Source: Mytilisepta virgata (taxonomy: Eukaryota > Mollusca > Bivalvia > Mytilida > Mytilidae). From it: a DNA stretch of 64,000 nt. Position 1 is the stretch's first letter, and every line of letters starts with the position of its first letter. The stretch is taken from NCBI GenBank assembly GCA_028015205.1, contig CM051512.1, positions 10,414,255 to 10,478,254 on the forward strand. Direction: 5' to 3'. The notes beneath the pieces were generated by a model. That model searched no databases and was not told where the DNA came from. It saw only the letters and a program-made list of their open reading frames with translations. Shown piece after piece: positions 1-10,832 of the stretch. The position numbers and the translations under genes are program-made.

Positions 1-374
1 TTGTTTTTATTGGCCCCAGTGGGTAAAAGGTAGATAAGGTCACTTACTAAGAGAAAAATTTTTGTTTCACGACGATATCTATCAAAAGATGACAGTGATT
101 TCGTTCTGTGATCTCGCGGGTGTGTTATAGCGTAATTTTTAAAACTGTCCACCCGTCCATCTCAAATTTAAATGTAAATACATACATTTTGATTACCTAT
201 TAGATGCGTTTTTCCATGGTATGGCTACTGGCTAGGGGTCATGCCTGTCCAGTTGTTTTTGTTTTATTTTTTGTAGGTGTTCTTGTGATAAAAAAAAAGA
301 GTTGTCGTTCTTTATAGATAGATTTAATGAGCATCCCAGGTATTTTTTCTATTATTAATGTGCTGGTTTATGAG
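1..374. other. No gene seen
   Basis: AT-rich sequence with no coherent reading frame, splice-site pair or recognised repeat. It ends where the Penelope-like fragment begins. Confidence 0.5.
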
Positions 375-2048
375 CAAGGGTCTATGAGCAATAAAGCTAA
401 ATCCATCTTTAAAGACCCTAAGGTTGTTGAAAACTTGACTCGCCTCCATGGCAAATATGTAGTTGTCCCAGATGACAAAGCCCCCAAATAACATCGTTTT
501 TGTTTGCAAGAACTATTATTTTGAGTGACTTAGAAACAAACTGGGAATAGATAACACTGCGGGTAACTTATACACGGACCACACTCACTAAGCAGGAAGA
601 CCGTTCTTCATTCCTTTGGCATTTCTACAAAGAGTGACAAAATGGACCTTCCTGCTCTTTATTGGATTCCTAAACTACATAAGAATCCGTTTAAACAAAG
701 GTACATTGATGGGTCAGCTAATTGCTCTACAAAACCTCTTTCAAAGATTTTAACATTTATATTGACATGTATTAAAGAGGGCCTTCAGAATTACTGTGAA
801 ACATCATATTCCACCAGTGGCGTCAATCAGATGTAGATTCTTAAAAACTCCAAAAATTTACTTCAATATCTAAAATCAAAATCTTTGGCTACATGCAACA
901 GCATAAAAACATTCGACTTTTCTACACTCTACACTACCATACCACATTCTCAATTAAAAGATCGCTTAAAGCCAGTTCATCAATGTTTTTTCAAGAAAAA
1001 TGGGACACACAGGTATAAATTTCTTGTTCTAGGTAGAGAAAAGGCTTATTTCGTGAAGAACCACTCTGATTCTGACAAAAAGTATTCTGAAGATGAAATT
1101 ACAAACATGTTAGATTTTCTCATAGACAACATATTTGTTGAATTTGGCGGTCTAATTTTTCAACAAACAATGGGCATTCCAATGGGAACCAACTGTGCTC
1201 CTCTCCTCGCCGATCTTTTTCTGTACTCATATGAAGCGGATTTCATTCAAGGGTTACTACGTGAAAACAAAAAGAAACCAGCCCGATCCTTTAATTTCCC
1301 TTTTCGTTATATAGATGATGTGTTGTCGTTAAATAACGACAAATTCCAAGACTTTCTACATCTTATCTACCCCAGAGAGCTTGACATTAAAGATACTACA
1401 GATACACCAAAGACCGCTTCATATTTGGATTTGTTTCTTGAAATATACTATGAGGGACGTTTGAAGACAAAACTTTATGACAAACGTGATGACTTCAACT
1501 TTCCTATTGTTAATTTTCCCTTCTTGAGTAGTAATATACCAGCATCGCCTGCATATGGTGTCTACGTTTCTCAGCTTATCCGATTTTCAAGGGCATGCGT
1601 GAGTTACCCTGACTTTCGACAAAGAGGATTACTGCTGACACAAAAGCTTCTTAACCAGGGTTTTATCAGGGATAAGTTAATGTCATCACTAAGGAAATTT
1701 TACAGTCGCCATCACGAATTGATTGACCATTACAGTGTTCCAATATCTAAGATGATGTTGGACCCGTTCCCACTGTCGTAACCTTTAATGTGCCTCCACC
1801 GATTTGTGACTTCCCCCGGATTGACTTTGTTGAACTTCCCAATGGGTGCCGTATACGAAGCAGGAACTGCTTACCCTTTCGGAGCACCTGGGTTCACTAA
1901 TGGTTTTTATAGGAGTTCGTGTTGTTCATTGTTTTTTTTATTTTTCTGTGTTTATTTGTTGTGCTTGTGGTTGTTCATTTGTCTTCCCGGCTTTGTCTGT
2001 TCAATGGATTACGTTTTTTGATTGCTCCTTAGGTATATTTGTCCTTTT
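375..2048 (+). pseudogene. 5'-truncated Penelope-like reverse transcriptase copy
   Basis: This stretch matches the fuller copy at 60.96-62.65 kb almost base for base, from the codons around GSMS(N/T)KA to the shared 3' tail. The reverse transcriptase core is kept in one open stretch (885-1781) that includes FDFSTLYTTIPH, GIPMGTNCAPLLADLFL and the catalytic YIDD. Upstream parts are broken by frameshifts and by a stop at about 833 (TAG where the fuller copy has TGG). The start at about 375 is an abrupt loss of similarity, as expected for incomplete reverse transcription. The tail ends near 2047 with the words CTTAGGTATATTTGTCC. An inactive copy is very likely; the family assignment rests on the RT motifs. 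Confidence 0.85.
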
Positions 2049-2279
2049 TATCTTTTTATAAAATTTTATTTTCCGTCCCTAAATCATATCGTGGATTATA
2101 TTGATAAAAGGAATGCATCAATGTATCAGCCATACAATTTTAAAATAGATATTAATTCATTTGCTTGGTCATAAATTAAAAAAAAATTCTTGTTATGTTG
2201 CAATTGTACCATTTAATATAAATATGATTCAATCTACACTGACTTGATGTTGGGAGGACTTATCACGGCAGATAAGAAG

Positions 2280-2460
2280 TCTTTTATTATTATTTTTATT
2301 TAATGAAACCGAATGCATTATATTACACTATACAATAAATTAAGTTCTCGTAAACGGTTCAAATATATTGGGATACATCTCTATCAATGTAGCATATCGA
2401 CAAGCAAAAGTTGATCAAGTGTGACTTTGTATGACTGTAAAACTAGGGTCACAAAAAATA
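2280..2460. repeat. Dispersed ~180-bp repeat, copy 1
   Basis: The stretch that includes TTCTCGTAAACGGTTCA and CAAAAGTTGATCAA recurs in the same orientation at about 27945-28110. Both copies lie near Penelope-like tail fragments but at different spacing and on different sides, so it seems a separate repeat. Family not recognised. Confidence 0.6.
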
Positions 2461-2516
2461 ACCATTTCAGAATTTTTAAGTAACCTCTCCATTAAGCATG
2501 GATAAACTTTACAGAA

Positions 2517-2828
2517 AGAACAAATATACCTAAGGAGCAATAAAAAAAACGTAGCACATTGGACAGACAAACCCGGGGAGACAAATGAAAAACCACAAGC
2601 ACAACAAATAAACACATAAAACTTTAAAAAAAATGAACAACACGAACTTCTATAAAAACCAGGAGTGAACCCAGGTGCCCCGGACGGGTAAGCAGTTCCT
2701 GCTCCGTATACGGCACCCGTCGTGAAGTTCAACAAAGTCAATTCTTGGGAAGTCACAAATCGGCGGAGGCACATGAAAGGTTACGACAGTAGGAACAGTT
2801 CCAACATTATCTTAGATATTGGAACAAT
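2517..2828 (-). mobile_element. Penelope-like 3' tail fragment
   Basis: Read on the minus strand it contains the last ~60 bases of the RT frame and the whole ~260-base tail of the copy at 60-62.65 kb, ending in the same ...CCTTAGGTATATTTG words. Everything upstream is absent, so this is a severely 5'-truncated insertion. The open frame inside it is a tail shadow and not an independent gene. Confidence 0.8.
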
Positions 2829-4050
2829 TTCTTCATTTCAGTCTCTGAAAAAAAACAAATAATTCATTGAATACAATGTAAGGCATTCGAGTTATCAGTT
2901 ACGTAGTTTGGAGAATTCGTAACAGTTCATTGTTACGGTTATTACTCGTTTCTTCTACTTTCACTTTAGAGATATGTTTAGCGAATTTCCGGATTTATAG
3001 CCTCATTCCAATCACTGATTTACCTTGGCGGCACTGAAAAGCTTTACTTGTGTTAGCAGCCCTGTAATTACAATAAACGTCTCAGTGATATTTTAATTGT
3101 CGTAAAGTGGACTCGGCTATGAATTGGGATAGTCAAAATATGTATATATAAACCGTCGTTTTTAGTGTTAAAGGAACTGTTGTACTGTCGGTCATTGTAG
3201 CTTGCAATACGTACCACTCCAGTCAAGATTAGAAATCCAAGGTGAGAACAATAAAGCGTGAAGAGTAGTGGCTGGTGCCAAGGTTGTATATAGGAGAAGA
3301 TAATAAGCGCATTTGTCAACCGACAAGGAACGCACTAGTTTATAAGTGTGCAAGACACTGCTACGTCTATTAAACATTAGAATGTGCGTCTTGACGTTCG
3401 GAGATAACCCTGCTGTAACTCTTGTTCGCTTATGTGCAAAGGGGACAGCAGTGTGCGTATTTCAAGGCCCACGGGTATTCTTAATCCAAGTAGAAGACCG
3501 AATTTGGAGCATTAACTCCAATACGTTCCCACAAATACATTCCCACTGTGTGACACGTGCAGGACCAACCAGTCCACGCTACACCCTAGCAAGTTACACT
3601 ACTTAATTAAGAAAAACTTCAGTAACATTACATCGGAAACCCTTACTTTTAATTGATATAAAAAAAAATAATAATATAAGCAATGAAATAATTGTCAATA
3701 GGGATTTTTGAAAATTCTTTGTAAAACAGAAATTTGGATTGTTTACACGTGTCACTACATATTCATTGAAGAATTTAATTGTTACGCGTTACCATTGAAG
3801 ATGACCTATTTTAAACCATGTTTATATGTGATAATTTATTTTTATTCTATAAAAAGGTGTCGCTTTATTGCAAAAATTTACGAAATAAAGGTTCATATTA
3901 TACAGCAAATGTGCAAGAAGTGTCACAACGAAATCTGCCTTGATCATTGAGAAACAGTGAACTTTTAATTTTAATCCAAATACAAACCGTAAAATGAGTC
4001 ATAAAGGGTATCGGAAAAGGACTTTTTAATAGTTTCTACACAAATGTAAC
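2829..4050. other. No supported gene
   Basis: A plus-strand frame of 86 codons (3346-3606) is open but has no recognised motif and no clear splice signals. I would not call it a gene. The rest is AT-rich and featureless. Confidence 0.4.
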
Positions 4051-4055
4051 AATAA

Positions 4056-5137
4056 TGAGGACAAATATACCTAAGGAGCAATAAAAAACGTAATCCATTG
4101 GACAGACAAACCCGGAAAGACAAATGAACAACCACAAGCACAACAAATAAACACAGAAAACTAAAAAAGAATGAAAAAAAATGAACTCCGGAAGGTAACC
4201 AGTTCCTGCTCCGTATACGGCACGCGTCGTGAAGTTCAACAAAGTCAATCCGGTGGAAGTCACAAATCGGCGGAGACACATGAAATGTTACAATAGTTAG
4301 AACAGGTCCAACATCATCATAGATATTGGAACACTGTAACGGTCAATCAATTCGTGATGCCGACCGTAAAATTTCCTAAGTGATGACATCAACTTATCCC
4401 TGAGAAAACCCTGGTTACGAAGCTTTTGTGACAGCAGTAATCCTCTTTGTCGAAATTCAGGGTAACTCACGCGTTATTTAACGACAAACGTCATCTATAT
4501 AACGAAAAGTGAAATTAAAGGATTGGACTAGTTTCTTGTTGTTTTTCATGTAGTAAACCTTGAATGTCCGCTTCATTTAAGTACAGAAACAGATCGGCGA
4601 GGAGATGAGTTGGTTCCCACTGGAATGCCCATTGTTTGTTGAAAAAATAGACCGCCAAATTCAACAAATATGTTGTCTATGAGAAAATCTAACATGTTTG
4701 TAATTTGATCTTCAGAACAATTTTTGTCAGAGTCAGAGTGGTTCTTCAAGAAATAAGCCTTTTCTCTACCTAGAACTAGAAATTTATACCGGCGTGTGCC
4801 ATTTTTCTTGAAAAAACAATTGATGAACTAGTTGTTTTAAGCGATCTTTTAGAACAATTAGCTGACCCAGCAATGTACATTTGTTTAAACAGATTCTTAA
4901 CATGTAGTTTAGGAATCCAATAAAGAGCAGGAAGGTTCATTTCTTCACCCTTTGTAGAAATTCTAAATGAATGAAGAACGGTCTGGTGGTTATCAAGGAC
5001 TTCCTGCTTACTGAATGTGGTCGGTGTATACGTTGGGTTACCCGCAGTGTTATTTATTCCCAACTCGTTTCTAAGACACAAAATAAAAGTTCTTGCATAC
5101 AAAAACGAAAATATTGGGGGCTTTGTTCGCTGGACAA
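4056..5137 (-). pseudogene. Penelope-like copy with internal deletions
   Basis: The minus strand carries the shared 3' tail (4056-4290), then RT sequence back to about 5137. Compared with the copy at 60-62.65 kb there are at least two internal deletions: one near 4472, where the end of the frame jumps back to the region of the YIDD motif, and one near 4850, where the part coding for FDFSTLYTT is lost. Frameshifts are present too. It cannot encode an active reverse transcriptase. Confidence 0.8.
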
Positions 5138-5139
5138 TA

Positions 5140-5683
5140 GTTGTATTCTTATATCCTATGGTTTACATTATATAACAATCTTAATTTTAAATTAACATTT
5201 TTATATTGTGTGGACACCATTTTTAATTCACTTTTCTCTTTACCTCAGAATCGTGATAGATACATGTATCTATGGTATTTGTGCAATCTCTAAAATCCGT
5301 TCTTTTCTTCGTTTAGTCATATATGGTATCGAGCGATGTTTAGTATAAATGCTTTTGAAAGGAAGTAACTGATGAGAAACAATTATCGTTCGTTAAACGA
5401 GTTAATGTCGTGCGTTTCCTAATAGTAAGCACTGTTTAATAAGACAGCACATGTGTAAATATATACAAAATATTGAGCGAGTAGATTTTAACAAAATTTA
5501 AATACATGTAAATGTATGTAGTATATGAATAAGCCAAAAAAGAATGTTTTTAAATTATGCCACACGCTAGAGAAAAGGGGGTTAAAAGGATATTTGTTTT
5601 CCAAAATATTATAGGACTTGCTTGCATTGTAAGTATTTAAGTTTCTGCAGGTCTCACATATAAATTATTTAATAGGTTTTGGA
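5140..5683. other. No gene seen
   Basis: AT-rich, no coherent frame and no recognised repeat. Confidence 0.4.
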
Positions 5684-5912
5684 ACGACTTAAGACACTTC
5701 TATAGGTGTCTTAGACTTAAGTAAAAAATTAATTAATTTTTTATGTTGTTTTATGCATATGACATAAGTGGAGTGGGCGGGGTTTCAATAAACTAAGATT
5801 TTGCTAAGCAAATTCTTAACTTAAATTGTTTTATGAATACTACTTGGGCGGAGTTTACTTAAGTCATTTCTTAGCAAAATCTTAACTTAAGTAGTTTTAT
5901 GCATACGGCCCC
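5684..5912. repeat. MITE-like palindromic repeat
   Basis: The segment is built from repeats and inverted copies of ACTTAAG-containing words. A short perfect hairpin (AAGACACT...AGGTGTCTT) sits near 5690-5715, and TTTTATGCATA occurs near both the middle and the right end. There is no coding potential. It resembles a non-autonomous DNA transposon, but target duplications were not identified. Confidence 0.45.
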
Positions 5913-6738
5913 AGGTCAATCACCAATGCATATTGATCGGTTAATTTTAACATGTTGAATGTTGATTAGTCAATTTCTACCAACTTTAGGTTAATAAGGT
6001 CTAAGGACGGAAATAAATCAATGGCACACATTTCGTCTGATCTTAATTGGGTACAGAACACCTTAGGAAGTTACTTCTCTGAAAATCAGCTGAATGTTTT
6101 AATCACATACTATTAGTAACAAGAAATCAAGCTTCTCAATGATCAAAATTAGAGTTTTTCAAACCGCTACATATCTAATGAAATTATTCCCGTAAATTGT
6201 GTGGTTCAAATTTCTTGAAATTTTTATATTTTTGAAAACAGGTCGATGTAAATAGTTCATCAAAGTTTTATGAAAATTAAACGAGCCTCCTTAAGCGACT
6301 TTAGTTTTACACATAATTATATGTACTGTTACATGATTTTCTTTTTATACATCCATCATCAATAAGATGATAAGAAAGAAATAGAATGGACTTCATTGAC
6401 ATGTACATGTATTTTTATTAAAAATTCTAAATGCATTAATTTACCAGAATTAAAAACTATCCAATTTTAATGCGTACATCAGAGATATTCCAATTAATTT
6501 AGCAATGTTTTTAGTATTGTAAAAGGTAGTTTTAAAACTGAAGTTTATAATGTTTAACATAGCACATTCGTTACATTTATTTGTTCAATACAGCACTTTC
6601 ATTCATCACATTTGTTTGAGTATATGTTTTGCGCTTTATTTGGATGTTTAAATTAAAAACTTTTACGTTATACTTTAAACATACAGATGTTTATTCTATT
6701 ATTGCTTCTTTATTTTTATTATTTATTTTAATACTCAC
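5913..6738. other. No gene seen (probable intron sequence)
   Basis: AT-rich sequence downstream of the splice donor of the minus-strand exon at 7209-6739. No second exon was recognised here. Confidence 0.4.
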
Positions 6739-7209
6739 CAGTCCACATTTTGTCAGTATTAGTATCATCCACGATTTTCTTTGATTGGACGTATTCGAGT
6801 CGCATAAGTTCAATCATTAATTTAATGCAGATTTCAAAATTCTGATTTTCTACATTCCAAAAACCCAAAATGCGATCAAAGTTAAAATGTAAAAGATTTA
6901 AATTTGTGTACAATCTAGTTCCATAAACAGTGTTTGTTGGTACATCTTTTGACAGAATAATAATTCTTTTTTTATATTTCCAGTCTGATATGTCTGATAT
7001 TCTAGAATCCATGTGTATATAATCAGTTACAATGATTACAATTTTACTGCGTTTCAGCAGATTATCAAGTTGTTGATTAATTGTATCACCCTTTTGGAAT
7101 TCAACTTCAATTTCCGTAGTTCCAAACACATCGAATAACCTTCTTTTTAATGGGTTTGCATTGATGTATTTTCTACAGCACAGAATTGCCACTTGGGTCA
7201 AAGGATTCC
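6739..7209 (-). CDS. Internal exon, possible TIR/Rossmann-like domain
   Basis: A 471-base exon read on the minus strand. It follows a CTGTTAAACAG acceptor and ends at a consensus donor, CTG then GTGAGT. Two bases complete a codon, 156 codons follow, and one base is left over, so it is a symmetric phase 1-1 exon. The reading starts NPLTQVAILCCRKY and alternates predicted strands and helices. It includes KGDTINQQLDNLLKRSK followed by the hydrophobic strand IVIIVTDY and a later RIIILSK strand. That order resembles TIR-type or other Rossmann-like signalling domains, but I see no unambiguous TIR catalytic glutamate motif, so the fold is a guess. The frame runs only 11 bases past the donor before a stop, which supports splicing. 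It may be part of the HEPN gene to the right or of another gene continuing left. Confidence 0.6.
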
Positions 7210-7899
7210 CTGTTTAACAGAAAATCATATTCATATAACAATTTTTTTCTAGATACATTTATTGTTGGAATGAACAATATGATATATAGAATCTTATATC
7301 ACAAGCAGTGGTTTATTCTGCTTCTAGATTCAAGATAGTTAAACATTTAAATTTGGCCAGATATATGACGTTAAGCATCGAGACTTTAGACATATAATGA
7401 TAATAAACTGCTCGTGATGTAAGATTCTGTTTTTCTTAGTCTTTCTACAGTACTTAATTTTTCGTAATATAACTATTAACACACAATTCGCCATGAGCCC
7501 CGTATTGAGCCTATGGCGTCTTTCTTAAGATGCAATCAATCGATGCGTTACGTTGGAAACCGAAATTTCGGTGAATCATTGATCAATCTAGAATTCTAAC
7601 ATTTTGCCCTTGATGCAAGTTCTCGTTAAACCCCATTTTTATTATGTAGAATATTGCAGGCGTTGGCGATACCTTGTTACGCGTTGCTGTGGGATCTTCA
7701 AACAGAATCAAGAGAATCGAATGGGAATTCCAAAGAAACAATCAGCGATCAAGAACAACAAATCATTAGTGGTTTATCAGAATTTTCTTCAACCAATCGG
7801 ATACCCTGAAAACATTCAAAGAATTAGAAAAAGCGATTCCTTTCTTTGATATCAGTTAACATAATCCAATCAACTGACATTCAGATGAAAAAATTTAAG
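7210..7899. other. No supported gene
   Basis: Probable intron sequence. A plus-strand frame (7604-7849) is open by chance and has no recognised domain. Confidence 0.35.
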
Positions 7900-7901
7900 G
7901 G

Positions 7902-7975
7902 AGTAGTAGGATGTAAGGGATTTTATCCAATCCAAGTCGAAAGCCTGTGGCGCTGCAGTGCTCCCATATATGGGT
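7902..7975 (+). repeat. Left terminal inverted repeat of the Polinton-like element
   Basis: Contains GTAGTAGG, TAAGGGATTTTATCC, AAGTC, and a GCGCTGCAGTG block in the same order as the reverse complement of 15810-15888. The arms differ by several substitutions and a 5-base gap, so the insertion is old. Confidence 0.65.
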
Positions 7976-8079
7976 ATGCGTCGCCCATATTCTAAGGAAG
8001 GTCATGTCTTCACCCCGGAACTGACTTTACTTAAAAATAGAATTTTCAAAAATATATGTGACCTTATTTGATGACGCAG

Positions 8080-8430
8080 TATGATGCTAAAAAAATCCTG
8101 ACAACCAAATATTGTCATTCTTGACGCTATAGGATTCATGACGTTCCCCAGTGCATGATAACTCAAACCGGAAGGGTGAAATCCGTATTAGCTCAGGAAA
8201 TGACTCGTGCTGAAAAATTCCCCGCATCCTGACGACCCAATATGGTCCCTCGATACAATTATGACATTCCCCAGCAAATGATGACTAAAAACGAATGGGT
8301 GACATCCATATTAGGTCAGGATATGACTATTGCTAATAAAATTCCCGCGCCCTGTACGACAAAAGATGGCCCTTCGATACAATAGGATTCATCACATTTC
8401 CCAAACGCGCGACGACTCGAAACGGACATC
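8080..8430 (+). repeat. Three subterminal ~115-bp direct repeats
   Basis: Words such as CGATACAAT, CATTCCCCA and ATCCGTATTAG/ATCCATATTAG recur at roughly 110-120 base spacing just inside the left inverted repeat. Copies contain TGACT words. This is probably the subterminal region of the element, and no protein frame is seen. Confidence 0.5.
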
Positions 8431-8574
8431 CAAAAATACATAAAAAAATAAAGTTCGACAACTGTTGATGATCTTGATCAGAAGGGGACCGAAATTTTAC
8501 GTGCCTTCGTCGAATCGCTCAGGTATTGTTTATCTCTGGCAGAACTCTTGGAATGAAATTGGAGAGTGAAGAAG

Positions 8575-9050
8575 ATGGTAGTTCAAGGGGATTTCAGATG
8601 TTCCGTCGACCCCCGAGACGTATATCGTAGACTTACCAACATTCGTTACGACAAGAAGATTAAAGGGAACTGCCTGTTATTTTCTACAAGAGAAAATAAA
8701 TTGTAACGAAAAATGTTCGTCCCTACAGGAAGGAAGAAAAAGTCTGCGACGTTACGCCAGAATCGTTCTAAAGCTTGGATATACAGTGGAATTAAGAAAC
8801 TTTCAAAGTGATCACGGCTTCCGCTGCCCATCAGTTGAACGGAATGATAGATTCTCGTGGATTACCCCTTCATTTTAGCTACGAACCCGAACTGTTTCCC
8901 GCCATGATGTTTCGACGCGAAGGACTTCATTACATCTGTCATCTATCAAGTAAGATGTTGATTACGGGTATAAAACAGGACAAAGATTTAGACGAGATAT
9001 ATCCAGTGATTTTAGAATTGGAATTCAGAAGACAGTCGAATTCGGATTAA
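8575..9050 (+). pseudogene. TBP-like (TATA-binding protein-like) gene remnant
   Basis: Translated with one or two frame changes, the region follows the two-repeat plan of TATA-binding protein. A first-repeat segment around 8620-8700 ends in RYARIVLKLGY at about 8750-8785. The second repeat in the open frame at 8808-9050 has SYEPELFP, then a hydrophobic strand, LITG and EIYPVIL. SYEPELFP and the spacing to the final IYP block are characteristic of TBP. TBP binds TATA boxes in all nuclear polymerase systems, and several large DNA viruses carry divergent versions. It sits between the left inverted repeat and the integrase remnant on the same strand, so it appears to belong to the element. It is divergent, and whether it was captured from the host is unknown. 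Confidence 0.65.
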
Positions 9051-9250
9051 CACTGAAAACAAAGGACAGAACTATTGGCAGGAAAACGGTACGAATTATT
9101 TGCCATTTTGTCGACCATTCGAGAAGATCGAAACCAGATCGAAAGGTACGTCCACGATATAAACCTCGAAAGTTGAAAATGCGAAATGATAAAACAGTTT
9201 TTCAAACGATAAATAAGAATAAGAGGAAGAAGCAGTGGAGAATATCAACG
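9051..9250 (+). pseudogene. Fragment coding a highly basic peptide
   Basis: Between the TBP-like and integrase remnants, the plus strand can be read as a Lys/Arg-rich peptide (for example KVRPRYKPRKLKM). No start or domain is recognised. It could be the tail of the preceding gene or an independent basic protein of the element. Confidence 0.3.
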
Positions 9251-9505
9251 CCGAGTTGAACTACAAAGAAATACCTGGAAAAAGTCTACTATGACCCTCG
9301 ATTCCCAGGCTCGTTCGCAGGAGTGGATAAATTGTATCGTGAAAAGTTTGTCTTGGGAAAAGCCAAGATTAGAAAAGGGCTGGAAACACAAGAAACGTTC
9401 GGACTACACAGACTATCGACACCAAAAACTCCTATCCGAACAGAGAAAATCGCAGACTGGGGACGAAACCAAAAAGAAAAAGACCTCTGAATGCTTCGCG
9501 TTAAA
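9251..9505 (+). pseudogene. Polinton-type integrase, N-terminal remnant
   Basis: In the frame beginning near 9270 the reading KVYYDPRFPGSFAGVDKLYR is followed by a Lys-rich helix and a QETFGLHR block. This matches the N-terminal zinc-binding/linker part of the retroviral-like integrases of Polintons and adintoviruses, whose role is strand transfer of the element ends. The catalytic DDE core that should follow is missing, and a stop and AT-rich DNA come instead at about 9489. The remnant is nonfunctional. The overlapping frame at 9291-9605 is a shadow. Confidence 0.6.
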
Positions 9506-10832
9506 TACCAAGACAAAAAGGTTCACAAATAAAATATATTTATTCAAAAGAACACAATCAAATATACACACAGTACAAAAAATCGGAAGACGTAAAAAAT
9601 TCTAGAGTTTTATTTCTCATTGCTAAAGAACTTGAGACTAGAGCAAATTCTAAGTACACCTTTTTAACATGGAAAATGCATAGTCGTCTTACGATATTTA
9701 CATCTGCAGGAAATTTTTGTCCTCTCTAATTTCAACATTTTTAGAAACCAAAATACATTCGCTTTAAAAATAATTAATACTAAAGGAAGAGACCGTTTTC
9801 TCTGAGCGATAAAAACTCTGAAACCATAAAATGTTGGAAATGTTTGAGATATAACATGTAATAGTGACATTCAGTACTTCCCGAGTTTGCCCTCAGGGGA
9901 ATTTCTTTTTCTGAGTTTTGTGTGAAAATGTTCTAATGTTTTAATTTTTACTTAGACGTATATTCCATCGATGAGGGATAAAAAAATAAACAAAAATAAT
10001 TATACCCTTGAGACGCCATGATTATCTGGATAAATAAATAATAGGTCCCGTTGTGCACAATGGACATTTACAGTATGTTAGTTTGTCATTTAAATAAAAA
10101 AAAAAATGATCACATGCTGAACCCCTACATGTACGGTGTGTCTGGTCTTCACGTGGCTTGTACATGATAAACACTCAGAATGGAATGGTTGTCCCAAGGA
10201 TTGTCCGCTAAGTATTTAAAGACTAAAGTCCAAGGGTAACAAACTTAGGAAACAAACAAAGACATAACGACAATACAAAATTGTTGAAAAAAAAAACACA
10301 TTAAGACTAACACCACTGTGCATTCCCTTCAAGCAGATACATATTGCTCTTTTCCGGTACCTATTGAAATAGTATACATGTAGGTGTACCGTAAATGGCA
10401 ACATGCTGCAATTAACGATATACTTCTGTTGTTGAGATAATGCATTGGTTACCAGTAAATAGCAATATCTGGTATTCGGCGAAACAAAATGAACACGCAT
10501 CCATAAAAATCAGCTGCACCAGCAAATTATGAGTCTTCTCCTCCTTAAAGACACCCGCCGAGATTGTCGCATCAAATTGAAACTGTGGTATCAGTGATAT
10601 AGGTTTTTGTTCGCAATCTCCCTCTTAACATTTTTTTTACTCTGCAGTATCAGTATTGTTAACAGACTTCAGCTTTTCCCACTATTTTACCTATCAAATA
10701 TCGACTCCCTTACCTCTGCCGCGAGAATCGCGGGTTCCTTCTAGTGATGCATAAAAACAAGGCAACAGATATATATATACAATTTTCAACGTAATTTGCA
10801 TAGGATTTTCAGACTCAAAAATTTCAAAGATA
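9506..10832. other. AT-rich gap inside the Polinton-like element
   Basis: No recognised gene between the integrase remnant (plus) and the polymerase 3' end (minus). The convergent arrangement suggests either a deleted gene block, where capsid genes might have been, or secondary insertions. The minus frame at 10216-10500 has no recognised features. Confidence 0.4.

Noticed and set aside
1788..2061. Small hydrophobic proteins in the Penelope-like tails
   Set aside because: Copies differ by indels and run out of the element; the conservation is explained by recent copying of the tail. Kept only as a question.
5366..5395. CTGATGAGAAAC hammerhead-like string
   Set aside because: No room for stem II between CTGATGA and GAAA.
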